Assembly (NCBI GenBank): GCA_963835685.1
Contig: CAWIGI010000009.1
Location: 1 to 64,000 of the forward strand
Direction of reading: 5' to 3'
Length of the DNA: 64,000 nucleotides
DNA from: DATAGF01 sp963835685
GTDB taxonomy: Bacteria; Actinomycetota; Thermoleophilia; Miltoncostaeales; Miltoncostaeaceae
Part shown: in pieces, positions 7,738-17,230 of the stretch
How the letters are laid out: each line of letters begins with the position of its first letter
Position numbering within the stretch: the first letter of the stretch is position 1
The notes under the pieces: model-generated
Seen by the model: the letters and a program-made list of their open reading frames with translations, nothing else
The model's database searches: none
Told to the model about the DNA's origin: nothing
Translations under genes and position numbers: made by a program

Positions 7738-8883
7738 TCAGGCCGGATCAAGATCGAGCCCGAGCTGGTCGTCATCCCACGCCTGTCCCACATCCGCATC
7801 GCCGGCCGGGCCGAAGACGTGGGCCTCGAGGGCGGCCGCCGCCTGGGCGCGGGCGCCCTTGTAGAGGTGCCCGTAGCGGCGCAGCACAAGGGCGCCGCCA
7901 TCGGAGTGGCCCATCTGCTCGGCGATCACCTTGACGTGGCAGCCGGCGGCGATCATCAGCGAGGCCCCGGTGTGGCGCAGGTCGTGGAAGGTCACCTCGG
8001 GGATGCGGGCCGCCGCGGCCGCCGGCCGGAACACCCGCCCCATGAAGTTGTTGCCGTCATAGGGCGTGCCCGCCCGCGACGGAAAGAGATACCCCTCCGG
8101 GCTCGGGGGTCGAGCGAGCTGCTGCTCACGTAGGAGCCGCACCGCCCGCGGGCCGATATCGACGCTGCGCCGGCCGGCTGCGGTCTTGGTCGCCACCCGC
8201 TCGCCGCCCTGGTGCTGGGCCGAGACGGCCACCGCGCCGGCCGACAGATCCAGGTCGGCATCCCGCAGGCCCAGGATCTCGCCCCGGCGCAGCATGGTCA
8301 GGATCGCGATCGCCACGATCCGGCGCAGGTGCTCGGGCATCCATGAGGACAGCTCCTCGGCCTCGGCCCAGGTCAGATAGCGCGGCTCGCGCTCGGCCGG
8401 CTTGGCGATCCGCAGCCGATACACCCCCGGGTCCACTCGTTGGCCGCGCTCCTCGGCGTCGCGCAGGATGCGCTTGAGGGTGGCCAGGGCGATCTGCGCC
8501 CGCCGGGGCGCTCGGGCGGCCAGCTGCGCGATCAGGTCCTCGGCCACCGGGCGGCCGATCCGCTCGACCGGCAGGTCGTTGAGCGGCGCCAGGTACCGCA
8601 GGCAGTCCTCGATCACCGCCACCGAGCGGGGGCGCGGGCGCACCCGCCCGGCCGCCCCGACCAGGTAGCGCTCCAGCCAAGCCGCCGCCACCGCCCCGAA
8701 GCGCTCGGGGGCAGCCCGATAGAGCGTGCCCGCCTGAGCCCGGCGCTCGGTGTCGAGCTTGAAGGCGCGGGCGTCGCGGTGGACCGAGAACACCCGCGAG
8801 CGCTGCCGCGAGCCCTGGTCGCGGTAGCGCACCTCGTAGCGGCGCTCGCCCCGGCCGGTCTGATAGGCGCGGATCGAGGCCAC
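7738..8883 (-). CDS. Tyrosine recombinase (phage-type integrase)
   Basis: 381 residues. The N-terminal arm-type domain begins VASIRAYQTGRGERRYEVRYRD; a SAM-like core-binding domain follows (about 65-165), then the catalytic domain with the tetrad: Arg in LTMLRRGEILGLR, HDLRHTGASL (HxLR), His in QMGHSDG, and nucleophile Tyr in RRYGHLYKG. It cuts and joins att sites to integrate or excise the element. The GTG at 8883 follows the excisionase stop by five bases, so the two form one operon. Its stop lies beside tRNA-Gly, as expected for an integrase at the end of its element. The frame is intact. Confidence 0.92.
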   Translation of the reverse strand: MASIRAYQTGRGERRYEVRYRDQGSRQRSRVFSVHRDARAFKLDTERRAQAGTLYRAAPERFGAVAAAWLERYLVGAAGRVRPRPRSVAVIEDCLRYLAPLNDLPVERIGRPVAEDLIAQLAARAPRRAQIALATLKRILRDAEERGQRVDPGVYRLRIAKPAEREPRYLTWAEAEELSSWMPEHLRRIVAIAILTMLRRGEILGLRDADLDLSAGAVAVSAQHQGGERVATKTAAGRRSVDIGPRAVRLLREQQLARPPSPEGYLFPSRAGTPYDGNNFMGRVFRPAAAAARIPEVTFHDLRHTGASLMIAAGCHVKVIAEQMGHSDGGALVLRRYGHLYKGARAQAAAALEAHVFGPAGDADVGQAWDDDQLGLDLDPA

Positions 8884-8888
8884 GCCAG

Positions 8889-9095
8889 CTACCGCGCCGC
8901 CAGCGACGAGGCCGCGCCCGCCCGCTGGCGTTCGAGCCAAGCCGCCACCTCGCCCTGGTCGAACAGGCGCCGCCCCTCCACCTTGTAGGAGGGGAGCTCG
9001 CCCCGGGCAGCCAGGCGGTAGACCTTCTCGGGCTGGCAGCGCAGCACCGCGGCCAGCTCGTCGACGGTCAGGAAGGTGGGGAGGAGGCTGGCCAT
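8889..9095 (-). CDS. Excisionase-type helix-turn-helix protein
   Basis: 68 residues: FLTVDELAAVLRCQPEKVYRLAARGELPSYKVEGRRLFDQGEVAAWL is a complete MerR-like winged helix (helix_turn_helix_17 / excisionase family), about residues 8-55. It sits directly upstream of the integrase in the same direction, the standard xis-int pairing, so it probably bends DNA to direct excision and may control the operon. A -10-like TATGCT lies on the minus strand about 20 bp upstream of the start. Confidence 0.85.
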   Translation of the reverse strand: MASLLPTFLTVDELAAVLRCQPEKVYRLAARGELPSYKVEGRRLFDQGEVAAWLERQRAGAASSLAAR

Positions 9096-9152
9096 AGCGG
9101 TGGAAGATAGCGAAGCATAAATGCGTCGCAGCGCGTAAACAAGTCAAGGAGG

Positions 9153-9158
9153 TAGGCT
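9153..9158 (+). promoter_or_regulatory. -10 hexamer of a leaderless promoter (TAGGCT)
   Basis: TAGGCT ends seven bases before the GTG of the XRE/nucleotidyltransferase-like gene, matching the leaderless pattern seen elsewhere in the window. A GGAGG-like run lies too far upstream (about 13 nt) to be an ordinary ribosome site. Confidence 0.5.
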
Positions 9159-9165
9159 GAGCGCC

Positions 9166-9930
9166 GTGACCGCCGCCGAGCTCATCCGCAGCGCCCGCTC
9201 GCGGGCCGGCCTGGCCCAGCACGAGCTGGCGGAGCTCCTCGACACGCCGCGCTCGCAGATCTCGCGCTGGGAGGCGGGGGAGGTGGAGCCCGCCTTCGCC
9301 ACCGTGCGCAGGGTCCTGCGGGCCTGCGGCTTTGACCTGTCGATGGCGCTGGTGCCCTTCGATCCGGACGCCCCGCTCGTGAGCCGGCTGGTCGAGCTCT
9401 CACGCCTCACGCCGAAGGAGCGCCTTGATGCCGCCCTGCTGCGTGGCGGCGCCCAGCAGATGGGCTATCAGCTTGATCCCTACGGCGTCCTTCGGGGGCT
9501 CGACGAGCAGGGCGTCAACTACATCCTGATCGGCTCGCTGGCGCGGGTGCTGCAGGGCGCCGACGAGGTGCCGGGCGGCGTCGACTTCGTCTTCCCTAAG
9601 GGCGCCCGCCATGCCACCGACGAGGCCATCCGGGCCTTCGCCCGGCCGGGGCCGGGCTCCATGGCCCTCGATGGCGATGCCTGGGTCTACTACGTGGTGG
9701 GCGGCGCGCCGATCAAGGCGCTGGAGACGCCGGCGGGCACGCGCGGCTACCGCGACCTTCGCCGGCGGGGCGAGCGGGTGCATCTGGGCGGCGGCCTGCG
9801 CCCGGCGGTGGCCGCGCCGGGGGACCTGGTGCGGATGATGGAGGCGCTTGGGCGACCCGAGCAGGCATCGGAACTCGAGGCGATGCGGAGAGCGGTGGAG
9901 CTTGATCGAGGACTCGACCCCAAGCGGTAG
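9166..9930 (+). CDS. XRE-type HTH protein fused to a nucleotidyltransferase-like domain
   Basis: 254 residues. Residues 1-60 form an XRE helix-turn-helix (ELIRSARSRAGLAQHELAEL, then SQISRWEAGEVEP). After a linker, GVNYILIGSLARVLQGADE followed by VDFVFP resembles the beta-strand/GS start of a minimal polymerase-beta nucleotidyltransferase, as in AbiEii/MntA-like proteins. The second catalytic acid of the usual DxD is not obvious (VDFV), so activity is doubtful. Proteins of this architecture occur on mobile elements as regulators or toxin-antitoxin parts; no partner toxin is recognisable next to it. It is transcribed divergently from xis-int and may set the element's lysogeny-like control. Confidence 0.6.
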   Translation: MTAAELIRSARSRAGLAQHELAELLDTPRSQISRWEAGEVEPAFATVRRVLRACGFDLSMALVPFDPDAPLVSRLVELSRLTPKERLDAALLRGGAQQMGYQLDPYGVLRGLDEQGVNYILIGSLARVLQGADEVPGGVDFVFPKGARHATDEAIRAFARPGPGSMALDGDAWVYYVVGGAPIKALETPAGTRGYRDLRRRGERVHLGGGLRPAVAAPGDLVRMMEALGRPEQASELEAMRRAVELDRGLDPKR

Positions 9931-10027
9931 ACGGCTGGCGCCGGAAGCTCGCCTCGGCGCGCTCGCTTCATGAATCCTCGCCCCGGGGGATGACCAGCAG
10001 CTCAAGCGGCGTGGCCGGAAGTGTTAT

Positions 10028-10804
10028 GTGACTGGGGTCCATACGGCTCGCGCGCCGGACGAGCCGTGGCTGGACTGGCTGGCGCCGCAAATATACAGTT
10101 CATTACAAGGGGTCTTGCGCGAGCTAAGGAGCGGGTCCATGCCGGCACAGACCACGAATCTCTTTCTTCTCGAGGATCTCGAGGACGTCAGCAGAACGGG
10201 CGACCTCCCGCAAAGCGATCTCGATGCGCTTCAAACCGTCGCAGACTGGATCAACAGCTTCATCGTCCGACCTCACAAGGATCTGGGCCGCGCGGGGCCT
10301 GTCTGTCCCTTCGTGCCTGAGTCCTTGGAACGCAAGACGCTGTGGCTCGCTCCTGAGCATATCGGCGGCCGCAGCGTGCCGGACGCCGTCGATCTCGTAA
10401 GCGGTTACCAGAGACTCTTCCTGGGCGCCCAACCTACGGATGGCGACGACGCGATCTACAAGGCAATCGTCGTTGTCTTCACCGACCTGTCGCCGGATCG
10501 GGCCACGGAGTTCTTTGACGGCGTCCTGCAGGATCTTGCGGCTCCGTCCTATGTGGACGATGGATTCGTGATGGGAGGGTCATATGAAGGCAACGAAGCG
10601 GGTGCGATCTACAACTCGAGCTTTCGACCGTTCACATCGCCGGTGCCGTTTCTGTTGATCAGGCAGGCTGTCATCAGCGACTGGAAGTTCTTCCTGGACA
10701 ACGAGGACTGGCTCAACCGGTGGGCGGGTCGCTATGGAGAGTCGGGAGCCCAGGCCCTTGCGGAGGAACTACGCCGGTTGCCGTGGCGGGCGAGCCAGGC
10801 CTAA
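10028..10804 (+). CDS. DUF6875-like protein of unknown function
   Basis: 258 residues. The segment VADWINSFIVRPHKDLGR followed by GPVCPFVPESLERKTLWLAP matches, as I recall, the DUF6875 family (a conserved CPFVP near the N-terminal third). The remainder holds DDAIYKAIVVVFTDLSP and a C-terminal region with many aromatic residues; there is no signal peptide or membrane helix. Codon use is visibly less GC-rich than the neighbours (for example aatatacagttcattac near 10090), suggesting acquisition with the element. The GTG at 10028 is the first start. The role is unknown; it may be cargo. Confidence 0.55.
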   Translation: MTGVHTARAPDEPWLDWLAPQIYSSLQGVLRELRSGSMPAQTTNLFLLEDLEDVSRTGDLPQSDLDALQTVADWINSFIVRPHKDLGRAGPVCPFVPESLERKTLWLAPEHIGGRSVPDAVDLVSGYQRLFLGAQPTDGDDAIYKAIVVVFTDLSPDRATEFFDGVLQDLAAPSYVDDGFVMGGSYEGNEAGAIYNSSFRPFTSPVPFLLIRQAVISDWKFFLDNEDWLNRWAGRYGESGAQALAEELRRLPWRASQA

Positions 10805-10954
10805 TCTGGAAGACGAGTACCGAGGGTCGTCCGGAAAGCGTCCACCAACTCCGCAGTCCGGAGACGGCCGTCGCTCTTTTCGCCGGTGACGGGCTGACTG
10901 TCGCTTTGCGCGAAAAGCGGCGGCGCCCAGTGCTTGGACATTTGAGAGGTAGCC

Positions 10955-13705
10955 CTAGACGGGAACTGCCGCCGCGCGGCCTTCCGGCAGGGCCGAGCGG
11001 AGCTGTCTGCGGGAGCTGACGCCGAGCTTTAGGAACACCTTGCGCAGGTGCCACTCGACCGTGCGCGGGCTGAGGAACAGCTGGGCGCCGATCTCCGCGT
11101 TCGTGAGCCTCTCGGCCGCCAGGCGCGCGATCTGGGCCTCCTGTGGGGTCAGCTCGTCCCGCGTCTCGACGCCGCGTTTGCGCACCGTCTCGCCGCTGGC
11201 CTTCAGCTCGCGCTCGGCCCGCTCCGCGAACGGCCCCGCTCCCATCTCCGCGAAGGCCTCGTGCGCTGCTCGCAGCTGCTCGCGGGCATCGACGCGGCGG
11301 TTCTGGCGGCGTAGCCACTCGCCGTAGAGCAGCTGGGCGCGCGCGGACTCGACGCCCAGGCGACTCTCGGCCAGCAGCAAGACGGCCTGTCCGTAGAGCG
11401 CGTCGGCCTCGTCCCCCTCGCTGATGAGGGCACGGGAGCGCGCCTCGACGCCGCGCGCCCAGGACGTGCCGCTCGCCCCCGTCTTCTCGCAGAGCGCGTC
11501 GACCGTGCGGCGGGCGAGATCGGGTTTGTCGCAGCGAACCGCGGCCTCCACCAGCTCCGGCAACGCGGTCATGTAGAAGGCGTGGGGGTTGTGCTCGACC
11601 TCTCGCTGCGCCCACGTCAGCGCGTCGTCGTAGCGGCCGAGGCCGGCGTACATCGTGGCCGCCGCATCCTCGGCGTGCCGGACGAGCACGCCCTCGCCGC
11701 GCTCGGTCCCGTCCTCGATGCTCGCCGTGATCAGCTCCTGGGCGTCGCCGCCCTGCAGCGCGGCCAGACGGAGACGCGCGTGGCTCATCGGCGCGTCGCC
11801 TGTCGCCGCCATGATCGCGTCGGCTTCGGCGAGCTGCGTTTCGGCGAGCGCGAAGTCGCCGGCGAGCACGTGCCAGGCGGCGATCGTGTGGAGCGCGAGC
11901 GGAAGCACCGTGAGCGCGCCGGCATCACGGGCGGCCTGCACCTGCCGGGCGCCGAGCTCGAACCAGGCGTCGGCGTCCCACAGCTCGACCGCGAGCCAGA
12001 CCCACACCGTATCGGCAAGACCATCCGTCTCGATGCGTCTGAACTCGCTCAGCGCACGTTCCAGCGTCGGCGCGCCGGCCGGGAAACCGTCGACGAAGCG
12101 CGTGGCCAGCCCGTCGAGCATCAGGTCGTAGGGGCTCGGAGTCCCGGGCGCCGGGGGCGCGGCGCGTGCCGCCACGGATACCTCGAGCGGCCCGCTCGGG
12201 CTGGCGAGGTGCATGCCAAAGCACGCGGCCCAGATCGCCTCGAGGTATGCGGCGCGGGACATTCCCGCGTCCAGCGGTTCAAGACGCCCCGCCGCGGCGG
12301 CGAGGAGTGAAGCCGCATCGCGGCCCCGCCGGGAGCTGAAGGCGATCTGCGCCTCGAGCAGCTGACCCCGCGCGTCCTCCAGCTCGTCCAGTGGTCCGCG
12401 GCGTGCAGCCGTCACAAGGGCGGATGCGGCATCGGCTGCCCCGGCGGCGTGAGCGGCGCGTCCCGCCGCGAGCGCACGCTGTGCGCGCCGCTCGGGATCC
12501 GGCGTCAGCGCCACGGCGCGCTCGAGAAACGCCGCTGCCGCGGCAAGGCCGCCGCGAGCCTGCACGCGGCCAGCCGAGGCTTCCAGCTCCGCCGCGACGG
12601 TCTCGTCGGGCCCCGCGGCGGCGTGGGCGCGATGCCATGCCCGCCGATCCTCGTCGTCGCCGGGCGAGATGGACTCGGCAAGCGCCGCATGCACCCGCCG
12701 GCGCTCAGCCGCCGAGGCAAGCCGGTAGACGGTGGAGCGGACGAGCGGATGGCGGAAGCGCACGCGGTCGTTCACCGTGATCAAGTCCTCGGCGTCGGCC
12801 AACGCCTCATGACCGTTCAGGTCCATGCGCTCGGCGGCCTCGAACAGGAGCGCGGGATCGCCGATCGGCTCGGCCGCCGCGATCAGCAGGACTTGCTGCG
12901 TCGGCGCGGGCATCCGCTCCACCCGGCGCGCGTAGGTCTCCTCGATGCGGGCAGACAGGGGAGCGGGGTCGGACAGCCCGAAGCCGCCTGCCAGCTCCGT
13001 CGGGTTGCGGCCGCGCGGCAGCTCGAGTAGCGCCAGTGGGTTGCCGGCCGTCTCGGCGACGATGCGGTCCCGGATGCGGTCGTCCAGCGGGCCGGCGATC
13101 ACCGACTCGAGCAACGCCCGCGCGTCGTCGTAATCGAGGCCCTCGACCACGAGCTCCGGCAGACCGCTCAGGACGCTGTCCCGGCCGGTCTGCCTGGACC
13201 CGAAGACCAGCGCGACCGATTCGGCGAGCAGCCTGCGTGCGACAAATGCGAGTACCTGCCCCGAGGCCCGGTCGAGCCACTGCGCATCGTCCACCACGCA
13301 GATCACCGGCTGGTCCTCGGCGGCATGGCCCAGGAGACTCAGCACGGCCAGGCTGACCAGGAAGCGATCCGGTGCCTCGCCGGCCTGCAGGCCGAACGCC
13401 GTGGTTAGGGCGTCGCGTTGGGGCACGGGCAGCGGCTCGAGCCGGTCGAACAGCGGAGCACACAGCTGGTGCAGCCCCGCATACGCGAGCTCCATCTCGG
13501 CCTCGACGCCGACCGCGTGGAGTATCCGGCAGTCCGCCGCCCGCTCGACCAGATAGTCCAGCAGCGCTGACTTGCCGACGCCGGCGTCGCCTCGCAGCAC
13601 GAGCGTCTGGCTCTCGCCTGCGCGGACGGTGCTCACCAGCAGATCGAGCGCCGAACGCTCGCTCCGCCGGCCGAGCAGCCCGGGCCCGGGATCGGGAGTC
13701 GCCAT
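10955..13705 (-). CDS. Large ATP-binding LuxR-family transcriptional regulator (LAL/AAA type)
   Basis: 916 residues from ATG 13705. An N-terminal AAA/STAND ATPase has Walker A LRGDAGVGKSALLDYL (about 40-55) and Walker B VICVVDDAQWLD (about 140-152). A long helical TPR-like region (about 350-830) is followed by a C-terminal LuxR HTH, LTPQEAQIARLAAERLTNAE through SPRTVEWHLRKVFLKLGVSS. This is the LAL/MalT-like class: an inducer-gated ATPase controlling DNA binding. No obvious target operon adjoins; it may regulate element genes or itself. The longer start at 13729 is possible but has no better support. Confidence 0.88.
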   Translation of the reverse strand: MATPDPGPGLLGRRSERSALDLLVSTVRAGESQTLVLRGDAGVGKSALLDYLVERAADCRILHAVGVEAEMELAYAGLHQLCAPLFDRLEPLPVPQRDALTTAFGLQAGEAPDRFLVSLAVLSLLGHAAEDQPVICVVDDAQWLDRASGQVLAFVARRLLAESVALVFGSRQTGRDSVLSGLPELVVEGLDYDDARALLESVIAGPLDDRIRDRIVAETAGNPLALLELPRGRNPTELAGGFGLSDPAPLSARIEETYARRVERMPAPTQQVLLIAAAEPIGDPALLFEAAERMDLNGHEALADAEDLITVNDRVRFRHPLVRSTVYRLASAAERRRVHAALAESISPGDDEDRRAWHRAHAAAGPDETVAAELEASAGRVQARGGLAAAAAFLERAVALTPDPERRAQRALAAGRAAHAAGAADAASALVTAARRGPLDELEDARGQLLEAQIAFSSRRGRDAASLLAAAAGRLEPLDAGMSRAAYLEAIWAACFGMHLASPSGPLEVSVAARAAPPAPGTPSPYDLMLDGLATRFVDGFPAGAPTLERALSEFRRIETDGLADTVWVWLAVELWDADAWFELGARQVQAARDAGALTVLPLALHTIAAWHVLAGDFALAETQLAEADAIMAATGDAPMSHARLRLAALQGGDAQELITASIEDGTERGEGVLVRHAEDAAATMYAGLGRYDDALTWAQREVEHNPHAFYMTALPELVEAAVRCDKPDLARRTVDALCEKTGASGTSWARGVEARSRALISEGDEADALYGQAVLLLAESRLGVESARAQLLYGEWLRRQNRRVDAREQLRAAHEAFAEMGAGPFAERAERELKASGETVRKRGVETRDELTPQEAQIARLAAERLTNAEIGAQLFLSPRTVEWHLRKVFLKLGVSSRRQLRSALPEGRAAAVPV

Positions 13706-13815
13706 GGCCGCTTCCCACCCTAACTGCACCCCGGGCCGGGGCCAAAGACAGACCAGTGTTTTTCACGGGCGCGACCCGCGGACGAGACGCGCATGCTTTC
13801 CCACGCCCAACCCAA

Positions 13816-14316
13816 TCACACCAAAGGAGTCACCGATGAGCACCACAAAGCTGGACACCACCACCGCGACGAACGGCCCGGCCCAGCGCTTGACGCCGGA
13901 GATCGAGGCCGCCCTGCGCGGCACCACCTTGGCCGAGCGCCTGACGTACTCGACGCCGGTGCCAGAGGCTGCCTCGGCGCGAACCCGCTGAGCCGCGCAC
14001 TTCGACGTCCGCCGGGGGGTTGGCCCACAGGGCCCCCCTCCGGCGCGAGCCATTTCTGAGGCAAGCAATGGCACGCACGGCACGCGACCCACGAGCCGAC
14101 ATGGATGTCGGCCTCGCCGATCGCCGGGCCCTCGGCGCGACGCGCCCGCAGCCTCGCTAGCGCCTCGAGCGTTCTCTGGGCCTCGTCGGGCTCTGGCAGC
14201 GTGCGCAGCAGGTCGACGATCACGGCATCGGCGTCCACGCCGCGACGACGGCTCTCGGCGCGAAGGCGCGCCTCCTCGTCGGGCCCGAGGTCCACGACGA
14301 TGCGGCTGGTGGCCAT
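13816..14316 (-). CDS. Ribbon-helix-helix/VapB-like small regulator (C-terminus uncertain)
   Basis: From the ATG at 14316 the protein reads MATSRIVVDLGPDEEARLRA, followed by a helical segment to about residue 70. This is the size and pattern of a ribbon-helix-helix antitoxin N-terminus (beta-strand IVVDLG then two helices). It lies 99 bp downstream of the relaxase on the same strand, a common place for element stability genes, but no PIN or RelE toxin is visible. Beyond about residue 75 the frame becomes Pro/Gly/Trp-rich and overlaps a convincing small gene on the other strand, so the real protein probably ends earlier, around 14100, and an indel is likely. Confidence 0.4.
   Translation of the reverse strand: MATSRIVVDLGPDEEARLRAESRRRGVDADAVIVDLLRTLPEPDEAQRTLEALARLRARRAEGPAIGEADIHVGSWVACRACHCLPQKWLAPEGGPVGQPPGGRRSARLSGFAPRQPLAPASSTSGARPRWCRAGRPRSPASSAGPGRSSRWWCPALWCSSVTPLV
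13836..13991 (+). CDS. Small hypothetical protein (51 aa) with strong ribosome binding site
   Basis: MSTTKLDTTTATNGPAQRL begins a 51-residue polar protein that includes RGTTLAERLTYSTPVPEAA. AAAGGAG ends eight bases before the ATG, one of the few near-consensus Shine-Dalgarno sites in this window. It is divergent from the LuxR regulator gene, so a 130-bp shared control region lies between. It has no homologue I recognise. It could be a short peptide gene or the start of a longer protein cut by an indel near 13990. An open frame on the opposite strand overlaps it. Confidence 0.45.
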   Translation: MSTTKLDTTTATNGPAQRLTPEIEAALRGTTLAERLTYSTPVPEAASARTR

Positions 14317-14415
14317 GGCGAGGAGTCTCGGCACTCTCGGGACGCCGGTCATCGAGCGGCTCGGGCAGCAGCGGCTCCCCCGAGCGCAGGCACTGCCGGT
14401 TGCTCGACGGACCGG

Positions 14416-17230
14416 TCACAGCCCGAGCCCCATGCCGCGAGCCGGCGCCTGCCGGACGGGCCGCTCGAACGCCCAAGAGCGAGCGCGCTCGGCGGGGGCC
14501 GGGCGGACGCGAACGTCGTCCGGGACGAGCGCGCGCAGCTCGGCGCGAAGCTCGTGCAGAGCCCTGCGCTGCGTGGCGATCGCCTCCCGCAGCTCGGCGT
14601 GTCGGGGACCGCGCCCGAAGTAGCCAAGGCGCGAGAGCTCGCGCTCGGCCGCGCGCAGTCGCACCGTGCCCGAGTCCAGCTCGACCCGCAGGCGCTCGAC
14701 CTCGACCGGCGGGCGCGGCCGCCTCGGCACCGTCGCCTGATCCAGGGCCGCTCGCTCGGCGCCGCTGCGCGAGAGGGCGTCGGCCAGGGAGCGCGTCACG
14801 GCCGTCTCGTGCCCTCGGTGGGCCCCGGCATCGATCTCTGGCCCCACCGCGTAGAGGCGCGTCTCGAGCCGGCTCCGCGAGACGGCCACATAGCCCCACT
14901 CGGCGAGCGCGCCCTGCGTCCGCACGAGGACGAAGGCCCGATCGACGGTCGCCCCCTGCGCGCCATGGCCGGTGAGGGCGTAGCCGTGCTCCAGATGCTC
15001 CGCCGCATAGCCGGTCGGCAGCTGGCGGATCGGCCCGCCGTCGAGCTGCAGCGTGATCAGCCCGAGCAGTGGCTCGACCCGCCGCACCGTCGCGCGGGTC
15101 CCGTTGCAGACGCCAAGCCCTGAGTCGTTGCGCCGGCAGATCACGCGGTCGCCGGCGCGGAACCCGCGCTGGCCGGCCACGAGCTCGGCATCGCCGAGCC
15201 GGCCCTCGCGGCGAAGGAGTGCCCGCGCGGCCTCGTTGAGGTCGGCCACGTCGGCGCGCCGGTGGGCGAGCATCACGCAGTCGCGCACCGAGCCCTCGGA
15301 GGCCGCCGCCCACCAGTCGCGAAGGAGCTGCTGCTTCGCCTGGGCGGCGTCGTCGGCGATCCGCAGGCGCCCCTCGCGGGCGGCGTGCGCGAGGTACGCC
15401 TCGGCATCGCCAGCCCGCAGGCGGGCGAGGGCCTGCCGCTCGGCGACCTCGCGCTGGCGGTGGTTCTCCTCCAAGTGCACGGCGCCGAGCCGCTGGCAGA
15501 GCGCCCCGTACAGGCCGCCCGCGCCCACCGCCGGAAGCTGGGCGGTATCGCCGACAAGAAGGGTCTTGCCGCCAGCCTCCTCGACGAATCCGCAGCAGGG
15601 GAGCGAGCACGCGCGTCTCGGCCATGCCGGCCTCGTCGATCACCAGCACGCATCCGGGCGGAAGGCCTCCGGAGCGGCGGGCGTCGTGCAGCAGGGCGTG
15701 GAGGGTCTGGGCGGGGATGTCGGCCCCGGCCTCCAGCTCGTCGGCGGCCCGTCCGCTCGGCGCGGCGCCGAGCACGGGGAGGCCCGAGCGCGACAGCGCC
15801 TCGCCGAGGACCCGCAGCGCCGTCGTCTTGCCGGCGCCGGCGGCGCCGACGGCGCAGACGATCCGGTCGGGCGAGAGCGCCGCCTCCTCCACCAGCACCC
15901 GCTGCTCATCGGACAGCGCGAGCGGCGCCCCGACCAGGGCCGCGGCCAGAGCGTCGCCCTCGGCGACCGGGGCGCCGCTGCCGCGGCCATCGAGGGCGAC
16001 GCGGATCGCCTCGCGCTCGAGCTCGAGGAGGGATCGGCTCGTGAAGCGCGCCGGGCGTCCCGGCTCCGGCTCGTCGCCGAGGCGGGCGAGCTCCGGCCGA
16101 CGGGTGATCTCCCGGACGCTGGCGAGTACCTCCTCGACGGTCATGCCGTCGCGCGCGGCGCCGGCGACCGCGCGCACCAGCTCGGGCGTCGTGACCGTCG
16201 TCTGGTGGGCGGTGAGGTCGTCGATAGGGATCGCGGGCGCCTGCCGGACGGCCGGCTCGCGCTCGAGGAGGCCTCGGAGCTCGATGGCTCCGAGGCCCAT
16301 CTCCGCGGCGCGGGCGAGCCACGAGTCGCGAAGGTCGGGCAGGTCAATCGCCTCCTTGCGCTCGCGGGTGGCCAGCGCGGCGACCCGCGAGGCGGCGAAG
16401 CCCGAGGTGCCCATCGCCTCCATGTGCTCGACCAGCGACTGGCGCCGCGTCGAGAAGGCGCGGATGGCCTCCTCGGGCACGCCCTCGATCTCGGCCATGC
16501 CCTTGATCGGCGCGGTCCAGCGCACGCCGAGCGCGCGCGACAGCTCGTGGCGCAGGTGGGCCTCGTAGAGGTAGCCGGCGGCCAGGCGGTAGGTGCGGAG
16601 GATCGCCTCGCCGTCCAGCGCCCGCCAGGCTCCGTCGGGCGAGCGAGCCAGGTTGGCGACGATCACGTGGGTGTGGAGGTGCGGGTCCTGGGCGCGACTG
16701 GTGCGATGGCGGAAGGCCGCCGCGACGAAACCCTCGCCGCGCTCACGGATCGCCCCGCCGTGGCCGCGGCGCACCACGCAGGCCTCGGCCTCGAGGTAGG
16801 AGAGGGCCGCCTGCCAGCAGGCCTCGTGGGCCTCGCTGATCGCGCGGCGCACGTCGGCGTCGTCGGTGAGCGCGTGCAGCAGGCTGACGCTCTTGGGGCA
16901 CGAGAAGACGAGGTCGTAGCCGGCGACCGGGGCGAGCGTCTTTGGCTCGTCGCGCCAGACGGCCGGTCGCCTCGTCGAGGGTGCGGACGGTGATCGTGCG
17001 CTCGCGGGCCGGCGCGCGCAGGCGCTCGCCGTCGGCGGGGCTCACACCGCGAAAGAGGATGCCGAGGCGCCGTCCTCGACGGCGCCGACCAGCTCGATCG
17101 CCTCAGCACCCACACCCACCCAGAGCCCAGGCGACTCACCGCGACCGGCGTAGTAGTCGTCGAGACCGAGGGCGACCTGCTGCTCGTAGTAGGCCTCCTG
17201 GCCGAGCGCGAGCTTGGCGACGCTCAGCAC
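14416..17230 (-). CDS. MobF-family conjugative relaxase-helicase (TrwC/TraI-like), interrupted by three single-base frameshifts
   Basis: Starts at GTG 17230 (VLSVAKLALGQEAYYEQQ), the typical TrwC N-terminus. The HUH motif is HLHTHVIVAN within FRHRTSRAQDPHLHTH. The C-terminal SF1 helicase has Walker A AVGAAGAGKTTALRVLGE, Walker B VLVIDEAGMAET, and later GHGAQGATVDRAFVLV with VAVSRSR. The relaxase nicks oriT and pilots single-stranded DNA. Reading frame changes are needed near 17057 (one base short), 16965 (one extra) and 15590 (one extra); on either side the family sequence continues exactly (for example SLLHALTDDADVRRAISEAH). The breaks may be sequencing errors like those in valS; if real, the element is immobile. 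The C-terminal region after the helicase is Arg/Glu-rich. Confidence 0.85.
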
